DNA of 64,000 nucleotides from Isoetes taiwanensis (GCA_021234155.1 JAJEKV010000056.1:4015330-4079329); one strand, 5' to 3'; positions 9,434-21,567 are shown, counted from the stretch's first letter. Notes: a model not told the origin generated them from the sequence alone. Translations and numbers: made by a program.

Positions 9434-12400
9434 ATATGCATCTAGTTCTCTACAAATACTCATACATTCTACAATCATTTTTCATTCCAATAAGGAAGTA
9501 TGAAACCTTAATTCACGTGTCAATAACAATAGAAATGTAGTTAAAGAGCCAATCAGGAAGTATGAAACCAATAAGACTTTAATTCACATTCGAGATCAAT
9601 AAATATATAGCATAATAACAAGGGGTTTCAGGCGGATTTGATATGGATGCATAAATCACTATAACTGAGACCATAGACCATACCTTTAAAGCATTTGAAT
9701 AGGTTATTATTGGGAAAAAAAAAACTAGCAAAAAGGCGCAACAGGAGGCTTGGGCAGTTCTAGACTTGGATTCAATTTCTCATTAATTTCTCATTAGAAA
9801 AGCACATAGGAGACAAAGTATTAGCATAAGGAATATTCACTAGGCATCCATATTTATTAAAAAAAGGACTTATAGACATTACGTTAGCCTACTTTTAGGT
9901 GTGTAGAGCTCTAAGATATATCATGAGACACAATAAACTCAGGCTATCGTTATTGCATTGTACATATATGGAGAAGAATCTGCTATGTTCGACATGCAAT
10001 TCTGTGAAATTCAAGCTTTGAACTTCTTTTTTGAATATTGATCTTCATAGAACTGGAGTCCAAGATGCATTATATAGTAAATGATAGCAGAGGAAGAGAT
10101 GCACCTCAACGTTCCAAATGTTGAGCACTGGGTAAATAATGCATTTGGATAGTAACTTGGACTGCCATTTCGTGCTAATACAGACTTATTAATGGACATG
10201 CTTGGTGCTTCTATCTCTAGACATATGGCATATCATGTGATGCATGACTTCGCAATAGATAACACCTAAAAACTGGCCAAGGAGAATGACATAGGCATGA
10301 TACTTACCGTTCTTCTTTAATCCATTTCTGCAAACGAGCTTGGACAACCTTAATGGTGTAATTACCATAATGCTCCTAATATAACTTGCAAAATATTCGA
10401 AGGAGATATTAGCCTTTCTTAGCCCTGTTACATCTTCCAATAACATATTCTGCAACATGGCTGCAAAAAATTAAGTTTATACCTACCTCAGTATAGTATC
10501 TGGATGCCAATGTAACTTGGTGTATAGGTCAGTTTTCAATAATGTGGCACACAACAATTTAAATTATTGGTCTATGAAATAGAGAGGAACAATATTCTAC
10601 ATACCTTTTCCTTCTCTTGCAAATCATTGCCACTGGAAATCAAGACGGTGATGCGGCATGCCTATATGTAAGTTTGCGTATTTGTCTCTGCTATGCACCA
10701 AGTACCATGCATGCCACTCTAGCCACATAGCACTGTTGTACAGGCATTCCAGCTGATGCAAATGATCCAAAAATAAACAAATCCTGTTTTTTATTTCTTC
10801 ATTTTTTAGCACTATATACATGTACAGCCATGGCAATGCCAGTAGGTCATGGTGGACCACCTCATGATGTAGATCCACATATCACTTAACTCTCCATTTT
10901 ACAATCGTTATAAGATAGACCATCACATATGCCTTAATCAATTTCTAACCTGTCGAATAACTCAAAACTGTAACCAAGCATGCACATGAAAATTTAACAT
11001 TTAGAACAAATATTATAACCTATGAAAATGAAAACAAGAAAGATGATTATATGTAAAAGGCTAGTACTACGTCTAGACTAAAACCGCTTGAAATACCACA
11101 TGTCGAAATTGCCACAGAGATGCAAATGCCTAGCTGATTGTGATACAGGCGTGAAACAAACGACCAAATATTTGGAGCAGAACTTCATTTAGCAGATGCA
11201 AAAAGCCTGGCTGTGATGCACACAGATCAACATATTTGAAGCAAAACTGGATAGCAGATGCAAAACCTTAGTTGGCTATGATGGAGATGTGCAAGGAAGG
11301 GTTCTATATTTAGAGCAGAAAAACACCGATAAGTAACTGGTTTTTTAGGCAAAAGGCTTTTGGAGCAAAATCTCACTATATCAGAATCTCTTTACATCCA
11401 CAATCAAAATTCAGGATCAAAATCCAAACTGCTTTACTTGTTGTATGACAACTCTAATAAGAAACAATCAACAACCTGATTGAAACCACAACAAAGTGCT
11501 TGTTGTTTGGCTAACAACCCTAAAAGAGACGAACTAGAGAACATCGCCAGAGTACCAAAACGGCCCAAATTCAAGAGAGCAAAGATATGACGGAATGGAA
11601 ACAAACTGAAAAGATGCGAAATGGCAAAGATTGAGACCGGAGCTCTCAAGAGAAACTTCGCAACAGAACTTCTCACTTGAGCTGGCTTCTCAAGATATCT
11701 TAATGTCCATCCTAGATCAACCAGAAGGTCATGCACTGGTTGTCGAGAATAACAACCTGAATCACAGGAGCTGCAAGCAGCTTTAGGGTTGCAGCAGGTG
11801 CTCTTCACAACTTCAAGATCATGCTCAAGTGTTAAAATATCAGAACATACTCCTTTGTCAGCCACAAGAACGGGGAGAAAATTTGTGACCCCATGTTTGT
11901 ACGCCATCTAAACATTCAAAACATGCTTGTGAGGCATACTTTCAGTTATAAGACACAATTTACGTAGTGCACTCACGCTGGCATGAACGCGATGCCAACT
12001 TTTTTGGTAGACAAATGTTCAGCGTTATACAAGAAGTATCTTCCAGATTATTTGGAGGGCTCGTACAGTTTGGGAGATATTTCCCGTCAAAGGATTGTAA
12101 CTTTCAGCGCATTACATAGGCATAGCATAATGCAACAAGCAGACCAAAATAGTGATAAGAATAATTCAGTGCAACAAGCAGACCAAAAAGCCAATGGCAT
12201 TAATTGATAAGAAAAAGGGTAAAAATAGTAAGGACTACAAGGAGAAAGATGAAAATGAATATCTGATCCACAAAAACACATTGCCAAGTCTAAATGCTGC
12301 ATGAATTACAAGCGAGGCAATGCCTACCTTGATGTTGGTTGCAGTATAGCATTCCCAAAAATTGTTACTTTTGACGGCATTCCTGACTCAAGACATACAG

Positions 12401-13039
12401 GATGAACTGATCAAAGACTTGGTGACGGTTCAGAACCCTTCAAAAGATTTTTTTTAATCTACCCTGCAGAAAGAAGCAAAAACAAGATTACTCACAATGA
12501 GTAATTCCCCAGATGAAATTCCGGTAATAAGAATCCGTTGAAGCTAGCAGGCACCGGAACACAAGATCGGATACTGCCCTTTCTTTCTCTTCCTAGACCA
12601 TTAAAAGGGGAACCTTTCCTTTAAACGAAGGAATGGGTCATTTGGGAGAACAAAAAAAAAGCAGGCCAGAAGACGTTAGAATAGGGCAAGCAGATAAACA
12701 GGGGAAGCGGAGGTGCCACTCCTCAGAAATGCTTGTACGGCGATGTTCGGAACAACTCCGTAGTAAAATGAAAGGAAGGGGACAAGAGAGGATCAATCTC
12801 GGTGGCTTTTTTTCAGAATCGGATGAAAGCATGAAATTAGAAAGCACAGGCTCCACCTGAGAAGTCATTCTCCAAGCATATGTCTTTCTCTAAGCGGTGC
12901 AGGCTTATTTTCTACATCGTTCATTAGTTTAGATCGAAATCCAATGGGATGAATATGTCCACGTCAATTTTTAGGACACATGGATAGCCTAGGCTTCGAG
13001 ATAATGCGCCACTCGAGGTTAGGCTGTTGCGCTAAAAAA
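9434..13039. other. Gene-poor stretch without recognised features
   Basis: AT-rich sequence. The longest open frames (for example minus strand 11434-11907, a cysteine-containing 157-codon frame) show no known motif and I do not support them as genes. 9622-9735 matches the right part of the SINE array at 13040-15150. Confidence 0.4.
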
Positions 13040-15150
13040 AAAAAAAAACGTGTACGAAGAAAAAATAAGCACGTTAGTTTGCTGGTAGCATTGGTTAAAG
13101 TATTCTTTCTAGAATATTGAATTATTTTGGTAGAGGTTTGAGTCCTTATATGTCAAAATCTGAAACCTTAAGCGAACCCATATACAGAGGAGTCTCGGTA
13201 TTTCATATTCCAAAACATTAGGTGAACTTGTATTCCATGTTTCAAAATCATAGGCACCCCCAGTCATAAATCACCGTAATCGAAATAAGAGGCATTCAGA
13301 GGCTCCAATATATAATCTGGGCCATACGATGGACAGATCCGACGACTAAGGTAGTCCAGGGTACACCTCGTTCAAAATATGTAGCATAATAACAGGGGGT
13401 TCCAGGGGGTAGAGGTTCGAGTCCTGGTATCTCAAAATCTGAAGCCATAAGCGAATCCATATACAGAGGAATCTCGGTATTTCATATTCCAAAAACCTTA
13501 GAACCTATATTCTATGTTTCAAAATTATACACCCCCAGTCATAAGTGACCATAATCGAAACAGGAGGCATCAAGAGGCCTGAACATATAATCTGGGCCAT
13601 ACGATGGACAGATCCGACCACTGAGGTAGTCCAAGGTGCACCTTGTTTAGAATAGGTAGCATAATAACAAGGGGTTCGAGGGGGATTTGATATGGACGCA
13701 TAAATCACTATCCCTGAGACCATAGACCATACCCCTAAAGCATTTAAATAGGTTATTATTGAAAAAAAAAAACATAGATTCAATAGAAAAAATAAGCACG
13801 TTAGTTTGCTGGTAGTATTGGTTAAAGCGTTCTTTCTAGGATCATGGAATAAAATAACGGCTAAGGTTAGCCAAATGGCTATTTTGTGGCAGTTTTGCCA
13901 AGAAAAACGGCTAAAGTAAATGAAAAAAATGCCCAAAAAAAAGAAAATTTTAGCCCAATTTTTTTGCCGCTCAAGTGAGTTTTTAGGTTGAATAGCCAAA
14001 CCTTTACCTTCAGACATATCTATCAGGACATCGATTAGCTAAATCTAAGATAGAGTGGTCTTGAAAAAACCTTAGGCGAACCTGTATTCAATGTTTCAAA
14101 ATCATAGGCACCCCCAGTCATAAATGACCATAATCGAAACAGGAGGCATCCAGAGGCTCCAATATATAATCTGGACTATACGATAGACAGATCCGACGAC
14201 TGAGGTAGTCCAGGATGCACCTCGTTTAGAATATGTAGCATAATAACAGGTGGTTCCAGGGGGGTTTGATATGGACGTATAAATCACTATCCCTGAGTCC
14301 ATAGACCATATACCCTTAAAGCATTTGAATAGGTTATTATTAGAAAAAAAAAAACATAAGCACGTTAGTTTGTTGGTAGTATTGGTTAAAATGTTCTTTC
14401 TAGGATATTGAATTATTTTGGTAGATGTTCAAGTCCTTATATCTCAAAATCTGAAATCTTAAGCGAACCCATATACAAAAGGAGTCTCGGCATTTCATAT
14501 TCCAAAACCCTAGGCGAACATGTATTCAATATTTCAAAATCATAGGCACCCCTAGCCATGAATGACCATAATCGAAACAGGAGGCATCCAGAGGCTCCAA
14601 TATATAATCTGGACCATACGATAGAGAGATCCGACGACTGAGGTAGTCCAGGATGCACCTCGTTTAGAATATGTAGCATAATAATAGGTGGTTCCAGGGG
14701 GATTTGATATGGACGCATAAATCACTATCTCTGAGTCCATAGACCATACCTCTAAAGCATTTGAATAGGTTATTATTGGAAAAAAAAAAAAAAAGATTCA
14801 ATAGAGAAAATAAGCACGTTAGTTTGTTGGTAGTATTGGTTAAAATGTTCTTTCTAGGATATTGAATTATTTTGGTAGAGATTCAAGTCCTTATATCTCA
14901 AAATCTAAAACCTTAAGCGAACCCATATACAAAAGGAGTCTCGGTATTTCATATTCCAAAACCTTAGGCGAACGCGTATTCAATGTTTTAAAATCATAGG
15001 CACCCCCAGCCATAAATGACCATAATCGAAACAGGAGGCATCCAGAGGCTCCAATATATAATCTGGACCATACGATAGACAGATCCGATGACTGAGGTAG
15101 TCTAGGATGCACCTCGTTTAGAATATGTAGCATAATAACAGGTGGAGGGG
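13040..15150 (+). repeat. Tandem array of tRNA-like SINE units
   Basis: Units start with AAGCACGTTAGTTTG at about 13069, 13794, 14356 and 14809. Each has a box A-like TGGTAGYATTGGTTAAAG and, about 50 bp on, a box B-like sequence (GAGGTTTGAGTCC, GAGGTTCGAGTCC in a partial unit at 13410). A shared downstream block (cacccccagtcataaat ... ctccaatatataatctgg ... aggtagtccagg) recurs at about 13257, 13532, 14111, 14547 and 14999. The last complete period is about 453 bp. Some units carry an internal A-run. This looks like a tRNA-derived SINE amplified locally by unequal exchange or nested insertion. Confidence 0.65.
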
Positions 15151-15820
15151 AAGGGTGCAGTTAAAGAACAGGGGGAGGGGTCGATCTTAATATATACTAT
15201 AGACGAAGAGAGCATAGACTTGTACAATGAAGTCTTGAAAGCTGTCATAAGAGACATTGATTTATATATAAAAAAGTAAAATACCAATCCTAAAGATCTT
15301 CTATGCTGAGTAAGTGCTTTACATTCTAAATTACACTGCTGGAATGTACCTTGTAAAATCGCAGTATTTGTTTCATCAAAACTTAGAAAAGTTGGTTTTG
15401 AACATGTTTTGCTAGATATGGAAGTCCTACCCGAGTTGGGAACCTCTATATATACATCAATAGCCCCTTCATCCACATTGAAGCTTAAGAACAAGTTCTA
15501 AAGCCCCACTCTTTTTTTGTTCTTTATCTTCAAATTTAGGGAGCTTACATATACACAATTGGATTTTTGGGCCGAGGAGATTACTTGCATAACTCTTCAT
15601 CTCGACAGGTTAAATCAAGAGGAGACGTAAAAGCTAGCAATAAAATTTCATACCAATTCTTCTTTGTTATGACATATATTGCGCCATGCAAGCACGTTCT
15701 ATATGAACTACATCACTAACAAAAGTGATACTTTTTAAGTTCTAAGATGAAAGTGGAGATATGCATTTAAAACCTTTACCCATGTACATTAGGAAGTAAG
15801 AAAACCTTAACTCAAGAATA
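15151..15820. other. No recognised gene
   Basis: Contains a 130-codon minus-strand open frame (15102-15494) that overlaps the SINE array and has no known motif. Nothing else could be assigned. Confidence 0.4.
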
Positions 15821-15868
15821 GCATCGATCCGAGCCATCGGATCGCCATTCTGGGAAGGGACGAGCTCC

Positions 15869-15876
15869 TATATAAG
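15869..15876 (+). promoter_or_regulatory. TATA box inside the structured element
   Basis: TATATAAG sits 7 bp inside the left TIR of copy 2, about 30 bp after the GATCCGAGCCATCGG hairpin. The layout resembles an upstream element plus TATA of a plant small-RNA promoter. Copies 1a/1b have no TATA at this place, so the reading is tentative. Confidence 0.3.
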
Positions 15877-16076
15877 GCCCTTTCCTCTTTCGGCTCGGTT
15901 ATTGGCGTCTTCTCACAGCAGCTCTTCTTCTATTGACGTTGCTTCCCTCCCTTCCCGCCCTGCTAGGTGGGGGTATGCGTCTTTTTCATCTATATTTTTT
16001 GTTCATGCACTCTTTGTTGTTCTCCAAGGTGTTGCTATTATCATGTTTTCTTTTCATCGGCATCATGCCGCATTAT

Positions 16077-16184
16077 TTTCCACCTGTGGGTGATGCTGTT
16101 TATTTCCACCTCGAGGGTGATGCATATTTTCACATGATGGTTTTCCACCCGTTGGGTGATGCTTTTCCACCTTATGGGTGACGC
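16077..16184 (+). repeat. Tandem small hairpins TTTCCACC-N4-GGGTGATGC
   Basis: Four good units and one degenerate one. Each has CCACC, a variable four-base spacer (TGTG, TCGA, CGTT, TTAT) and GGGTGATGC or GGTGACGC, so each can fold as CACC/GGTG. Stems are constant and loops vary. Confidence 0.55.
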
Positions 16185-16340
16185 TATTTCTTTTCTGTTG
16201 TGTTCTTTTTCATCTGTTTCGTCGCTCATATTTGGGAATTTTTTGGTGCAGTGTGTTTCCTCCGCGCTGTGCATGTTGCTTTTCTCTAACCATTCACGGG
16301 TGTTTTTTTAGGGGTTCTTTTGTGTTGCTTGCAGGATTCT

Positions 16341-16502
16341 GCCGTCTTCGGAGGTCCTATTCTATTTTTGTTCGCCATCCGCCCGTTTCCTTCACTTCTC
16401 CATGCGACACATTTGAGGTTCGCCGTCTTTTGGGGTCCTGCTAGATTTGCATTCGCCATCAACCCATCTCCTCCCGTTCTCCAGGCAACACATTCAAGGC
16501 TA
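16341..16502 (+). repeat. Two 81-bp direct repeats
   Basis: GCCGTCTTCGGAGGTCCT at 16341 and GCCGTCTTTTGGGGTCCT at 16422 begin two diverged tandem copies that also share TTCGCCATC, CGTTCTCC/ACTTCTCC and the ACACATT ending. Confidence 0.55.
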
Positions 16503-16505
16503 TTA

Positions 16506-16580
16506 GCGACCATTTCTCATTAGGGTTTTCCTCGAAAACCCGAAAGGGCGGGGTTTTTTATCCCGATGCGAAGTTGTCGC
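16506..16580 (+). other. Large covarying hairpin of copy 2
   Basis: GCGACCATTTCTCAT (16506-16520) pairs with ATGCGAAGTTGTCGC (16566-16580) with two mismatches and one wobble. The core CCTCGAAAACCC-GAAA-GGGCGGGGTTTTTT is identical to that in copy 1b. The outer helix sequence is unrelated to copies 1b and 3. Confidence 0.6.
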
Positions 16581-16733
16581 CATTACCCTTCTATATTGCC
16601 TATGCGCATTTTCTGTTTGTGGGGTAGTCCGATATTGTTCCTATGGTCGGCGACCGCTCTCTATTCTTCAAAACATTGTCTACTACTGCTGTGATGAATG
16701 ACAAGCCTATCTATGCGAGTCCCTTCCCAGAAT

Positions 16734-16940
16734 AAGAAACATGTGGTAAAAACTTGGTAGGTTTAATCTCAATACATGCCAATGGACAAGTTTAATCACA
16801 AATATTACTCAAAGTTTGGTCAAAACTTGGCTAATGCCATGACGCAATACAACAAACATAAAAATGATTGGGGGTCCGGGGGGAATGAATATCGTGGCAT
16901 AAACCATGGTCCTACCCCCCTAAGCCCGCTGGCGCTTGTG
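16734..16940. other. Left flank of LINE A with part of a foldback repeat
   Basis: About 16855-16915 (cataaaaatgattggggg ... gtggcataaaccatggtcc) matches the arm and centre of the foldback elements at 39886-40070 and 40425-40595 and the link at 40366-40420. No (CT)n tract precedes LINE A, unlike the other LINE copies. Confidence 0.45.
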
Positions 16941-18284
16941 ATGGCGAAACCTAAAAAAGATGTGGAGAAGTCTGGTGGTTCCAGGAGTGGTTCTGCTACT
17001 ATAGCTGCGTCCAAATCAGATGTGAGCCCCAAGGAAGGAAAGAATGATAAAAAATCTGGAAAACTTGGGTCTGCAGGATCGGAATCAGACGAAAAGCATG
17101 GGTCTGCTGGAAAACACGGGTCTGCAGGGCCGGAATCAGAAGTATCTGCTGGGTCTGCTGGAAAACACGGGTCTGCAGGGCCGAAATCAGAAGTGTTTGC
17201 TGGATCTGCTGTGGAATCAGAAGATGAAGACGCTGTGCAGGAGCTGCTGGATGCCGGATTGCCCAAACAGCCGGAAATGCTAAAAGCCTGTGTCACAGGT
17301 GAAATGGATCGTGAGGCCAAAGCAGGTGGGCTTGTTGTAGCAGCTAAAAATAAAAATAAAAAGTGTTCTATTGCAGGTAGATAGACCGAGACTGCAGCTA
17401 GTGCTGAACTCTGTGATAGCACTGATTCCTACATTGCCATGGCATCCTCTTTAGGATCTGCTCAATTTAATCTGAGCGGTCTGTTAAAAACCCAACCAGA
17501 AGTGGTGAATACAGTGACTAAAGCAGACTTGTTTGCAGCTATTGAGCATATGAGAGAAGCAGTGGACGGTTCTATGTGCACAGTGAAGATGTCCATGGAG
17601 CAAGCGGTTCAAGGTATGATGAATGATTTGAAACACTTTCTTCTTGCTCATGTACAATCTGAAATAAGTAGATGTCAAACACATATGCTTATTGAGCTTG
17701 AGCAATTCAAAGCACTGATGCGATCCGAGTTTGAGCAATTTAAGCATGATATGAGTAATAAGGCTCCAGAAGTTGCAAGCAGGCCGCATAATATCTCTGA
17801 AATTAAAGATCAGTTTGAAGCTTACAGGGAAGAACAAGAAAAGAAAGCATATGATGTATCGGAAATTAAAAATCAGTTTGAAGCCTACAGGGAAGAATAA
17901 GAAAAGAAGGCAAGGGCACTGAATATCCGTATACTTGGCATGCCGGAGGTTGCTAAAGAGAATACTAAGCAAGTGGTTGAAAATTTCCTTGAAGAGAAAT
18001 TGCAGATTGAGAATGCAGGAATCACGGAAGCCTTTCGCATTGGAAAAGAGAATAATAATGGCAGGCATATTATTGTGAAATTCAGTAACCGGGAAAACAA
18101 AATGCAAGTGCTTAGGAAACGTGCAAGCTTGAAAGGTACTTCAGTGTTCATCAATGAGGATCTAACTAAAGCACAGTTGGAAGAGCATAAAGTGCAGATA
18201 CAAATAATGAAAGAAGAAAAACAGAATGGGCAAAGGGTGCGCTGGCGACGAGGTAAGATAATGATAGATACTGCTGAGGCATAG
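16941..18284 (+). pseudogene. LINE A ORF1 (RNA-binding protein), two premature stops
   Basis: One frame of about 447 codons from ATG 16941 (MAKPKKDVEKSGG) to TAG 18282-18284, broken by TAG at 17382-17384 and TAA at 17898-17900. The N-terminus has repeats of GSAGKHGSAGPESEV. The middle is coiled-coil-like with a duplicated SEIKxQFEAYREE unit. The C-terminal part (RILGMPE, EAFRIGKENNNGRHIIVKF, VFINEDLTKAQ) resembles the RRM-like and C-terminal domains of LINE ORF1 proteins, which bind the element RNA as a chaperone. The second repeat unit ends in TAA where the first has CAA, so that stop is probably a point mutation. The final TAG is followed in the same frame by ORF2. Confidence 0.8.
18282..18284 (+). 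promoter_or_regulatory. In-frame UAG between ORF1 and ORF2 (LINE A)
   Basis: GAG GCA TAG GTA GTC; the frame continues without a stop into the endonuclease start (IKVMCWNID). Copies C (23312-23314) and G (53147-53149) have the same arrangement. Candidate stop-codon readthrough or reinitiation site. Confidence 0.45.
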
Positions 18285-21200
18285 GTAGTCGAGACCACCA
18301 GGATCAAGGTCATGTGCTGGAATATTGACTCCATTAGTCAGTTTAAAATAGATATAATTAGCTTTATGCTCGAGGATGCTGATGTTATTTTTTTTCTAGA
18401 AACTTGTGAACATGAAGGGAAAGGTTTAACAGAAATAAATGATTTTATTCTGCTTCATTCTGTATGGTATAAAAAATCATGGAGGTTAAAAGGGCATGAA
18501 GGAATTGCGTGTTATGTTAGAAAAAATGTCAGACATATGGTAAAGCTAGTTCTAAGCAACAGATTTGGATTGAAATTCCTGGGCAGTTTGGAAAAATATT
18601 CATTGCAGGTTGTTACTTTCCCCCACGTGGTTCACCAGTATTTAACACTGGGAGTTTGGACAGGGACGATCCTTTTTTCCAGCTAGCAAGATGCGATGGC
18701 ACTTCTGCAAGAAGGAGATGTTATGCTGATAGGATATTTTAATGGGAGAGTTGCCAATAAACAAGCAGCAATTGTAAGCTCGGAAGGGGATCCGTTGTGG
18801 TTGGAAATGTTAGACGAATTGGAGGTAAAAGAATATGGGTGGCATCGTGAATCTCATGATAAAATAAGATGGCCCACACCACAAGGTAATCATGTGCTTA
18901 ACATGTGCAGTGGCTTGGACTTGCTTATATATAATGGTATAAGCAAATTTCCACAATCTGGTAAACTAATATGCAGGGATGCTAGTGTTGTAGACTTGGT
19001 TTTGGCTAGGTCATGTCTGGATTTTCATATAGGGGAAGCAATGCCTCAGATAACGGATCACGCACCTTTATTAGTTGAGAAAAGTAAGTGATCATGTGCC
19101 ATATGGACATAGGATTTATATGCATTATAATAAAGCGGAGGAATATGGGAAATTGTGTGAACAAAAGACATTGGAAATAGAGTGGCCAGAAGATGCAGGT
19201 GCCATTAGTGAGACCCTTGCCCAAATGGTTTTGGAGATTGCAGCTAAATGCTTTATATCGCAAAGAAAATTGAAAGGCATCTTGATAGGGACTGCAAGGC
19301 AAAGAGAGCAGAGCTTAGGAAAGCGAAGGGTATAGAAAGGCAAAAATTAAAGAAAGAGTATGTGAAGTTGACCAAATCAAGAAAGAAGCAGTACATCTAT
19401 AAAAAGCAGCAACATATGATAGAGGAGTTATTGGTTAGACCTAAGCAAGTTTGGAACAGGTTGAAACATAAGGCAAAACAAGAAGTTGTCTTGGACATTG
19501 ATGCATTGTTAGGACAAGTACGCAAGCTATATCATGTGCCTGGTATTCCTGATGTAGAAGAGATCGCATATCCCATTGCAGATGCATGCAAGTTCACCTC
19601 GGAATATCTTAAAGAAGGTTTAAGTAAACTAGCAAAGGGGAAGGCAGCAGACGCACAGGGTTTAGTGGCAGAAATGTTCAAATGGGCGGGGGATTCCGTT
19701 CATGCGATGCTATTAAAAATGTTAAATGCGGCTGTAAGAGATGGTTTTCCTCGCACGTGGCAAGTTAACAGAGTTATTCCATTATACAAAGCGGGAGACG
19801 ATAAAGATCCAGGTAATTATAGGATGATTATGGTTTGCACCTTCTTTGCAAAATTGTTTGCTATCATGTTGAACAATAAGATTAATATGTGGGCTGAAAA
19901 AAATGGAGTCAGGGCAATGGGCCAAGCAGGATTTAGACCTAAACGGTCTACCATAGATCATTTGATCACTTTACGTGCCATGATAGATTCAGTTACTGGC
20001 AAGAAAAAGCCTTTATATGCTTTTTTTGTAGATTATGCTAAAGCCTTTGACACGGTGAATAGGGATAATCTCTGGCAGAGAATGGAGCTACTTGGAGTCC
20101 CAGTGGAACTAAGACAAGCGGTTAAGGTACTATATGAAAACGTCCTAGTTCAGTTGTCACTATCTTATGTAAAGGAGTGTGATAGTGTTGTGGTCAGTAA
20201 CATTGGGGTCAAGCAAGGATGTCCTTTATCTCCAACTTTGTTTGGATTATTCATTGACGAGCTGGAGAGTTGGCTGGTGGAACATGGTGGCGATGGTACA
20301 ATGGTAAATGGATATGTGGTGAAGCTTTTGCTATATGCGGATGATATAGTCATCCTATCATGCTCAGTGGGCAGGGATGCAGAAGCACTTGGATGCGCTG
20401 GCATATTTTTGTGATAGTAAGGGAATGCGAGTAAACCTTGCTAAAACAAAGATGGTTGTCTTTGGGGCAAATAAAATAGACCATCTGTTATTCTTTTACA
20501 AAGACACACCAGTTGAGCTGGTAAACTCGTATAAGTATTTGGGAGTGGAAGTGGATAAAAGTCCGAGCTAGAATATGGCCGTAGAGCATAGAGTGAATGC
20601 GGGTCTCAAAGCCTTGTATAGCATGCAACGCAGAAGTGCCAAAGCTGAAATTTGGAATTTTGACATGAAACGGATGTTATATAGAGTACTTGTTCGACAT
20701 AAAGATCTTGTTATCTGAGTGTGAGATTTGGGGGCCAGGCTTGGCGGCAGATACATGGAAAAGGGTAGAGAAGGTCCAAAAAAAATTCCTTAGAACGGAG
20801 CTAGGCACAAAGGTACAAACACCTTATGACATGATGCTTGCTGAATGTGATATGATGCATGTTGAGGCAGAAGCCTTGTGTAAACTGCTTACGTATCTCT
20901 GTAAGCTACGATTTGGAGGGGATGATGATAACTTGCCGCGTTTGGCAATGGAGGAGACAAAATTGAAGGGCTGGTATGCCGACTTGAGGAGTGGATGTGG
21001 AAATGGTTGTTGAACACCCATGATCTATATGTGCATCGCAAGGATATTCGAACATGGGTAAAAGAGCAGGTCATTTTGAAAAACTGGAGAGTTCCAGAGA
21101 TTAAGAAGGATTTCTACATACGATGTATTAATCCAAAGCTCCAAGAGGCTCAGTACCTTCGAGAGAGTATGTCTCTGAAGCTTAGACATTTAATCAGCAG

Positions 21201-21558
21201 AATGCGACTCAGCTCACATAGACTTGGGGAAGAAATTGGCAGATGGAGTGGAATCCTGCATGAAATGAGGCACTGCAAAGCATGTAATTTACAGGAAGTG
21301 GAGGATGAACAACATGTGCTCTTGAGGTGCCCTGCGTATCTGGAAATTCGAAACAGGTATAATATTTCAGCATCAACCTTGTTGGAGTTTTTTTATTTAG
21401 AAGGCAAATGCAAAGGGAAATTCATAAGAGATGTCCTGAGTCTGAGGGAACAACTTGGTCATAATTCTATAGGAGAGGAGTTGGGAGGAGAGGCTAATGC
21501 ATTATTGTCTGAAGATGCACTAGATGATATTTTCTATAACGTTGATTGTACGTGTTGA
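18285..21558 (+). pseudogene. LINE A ORF2: endonuclease-reverse transcriptase
   Basis: Order: apurinic-type endonuclease (WNID, FFLETCEHE, LIGYFNGRVANKQ, VVDLVLA, TDHAPL; 18300-19080), spacer, reverse transcriptase (GNYRMI, GQAGFRPKRSTIDHL, FFVDYAKAFDTV, GVKQGCPLSPTLFGLF, YADD near 20335-20347), thumb/connection, and a C-terminal CKAC...H...C knuckle (21275-21330). The EN motif reads GYFNGR where GDFNGR is expected, so a catalytic Asp is lost. Frameshifts occur near 18690, 19085, 19250, 20375 and 20990, with stops at about 20569 and elsewhere. The enzyme would nick the target and copy the RNA in place, but this copy is dead. Confidence 0.88.
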
Positions 21559-21567
21559 ATGTCTCAT

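Larger units (their letters stand above)
15821..16733 (+). mobile_element. Structured TIR element (copy 2)
   Basis: Begins with the hairpin CGATCCGA-GCCA-TCGGATCG (15825-15844) and ATTCTGGGAAGGGAC (15847-15861), and ends with the exact complement GTCCCTTCCCAGAAT at 16719-16733. In copies 1a/1b the corresponding repeat is ATTCTAGAATGGGAC, so both ends have changed together. A TATATAAG box (15869-15876) follows the left end. The interior holds small-hairpin repeats (16077-16184), two 81-bp repeats (16341-16502) and the large conserved hairpin (16506-16580). CTGCTGTGATGAATGACAAGCC (near 16686-16707) parallels CTGCTGAGATGAATGAGAAG of copy 1b. No protein is encoded. It may be a transcribed structured RNA carried by a non-autonomous element. 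Confidence 0.62.

Noticed and set aside
11434-11907. 157-codon minus-strand open frame
   Set aside because: No family resemblance, no related copy in the window and no supporting context.
13040-15150. CRISPR-like or satellite array
   Set aside because: Unit length near 450 bp, internal tRNA-like boxes and diverged units fit a SINE array; there are no short identical repeats with unique spacers.
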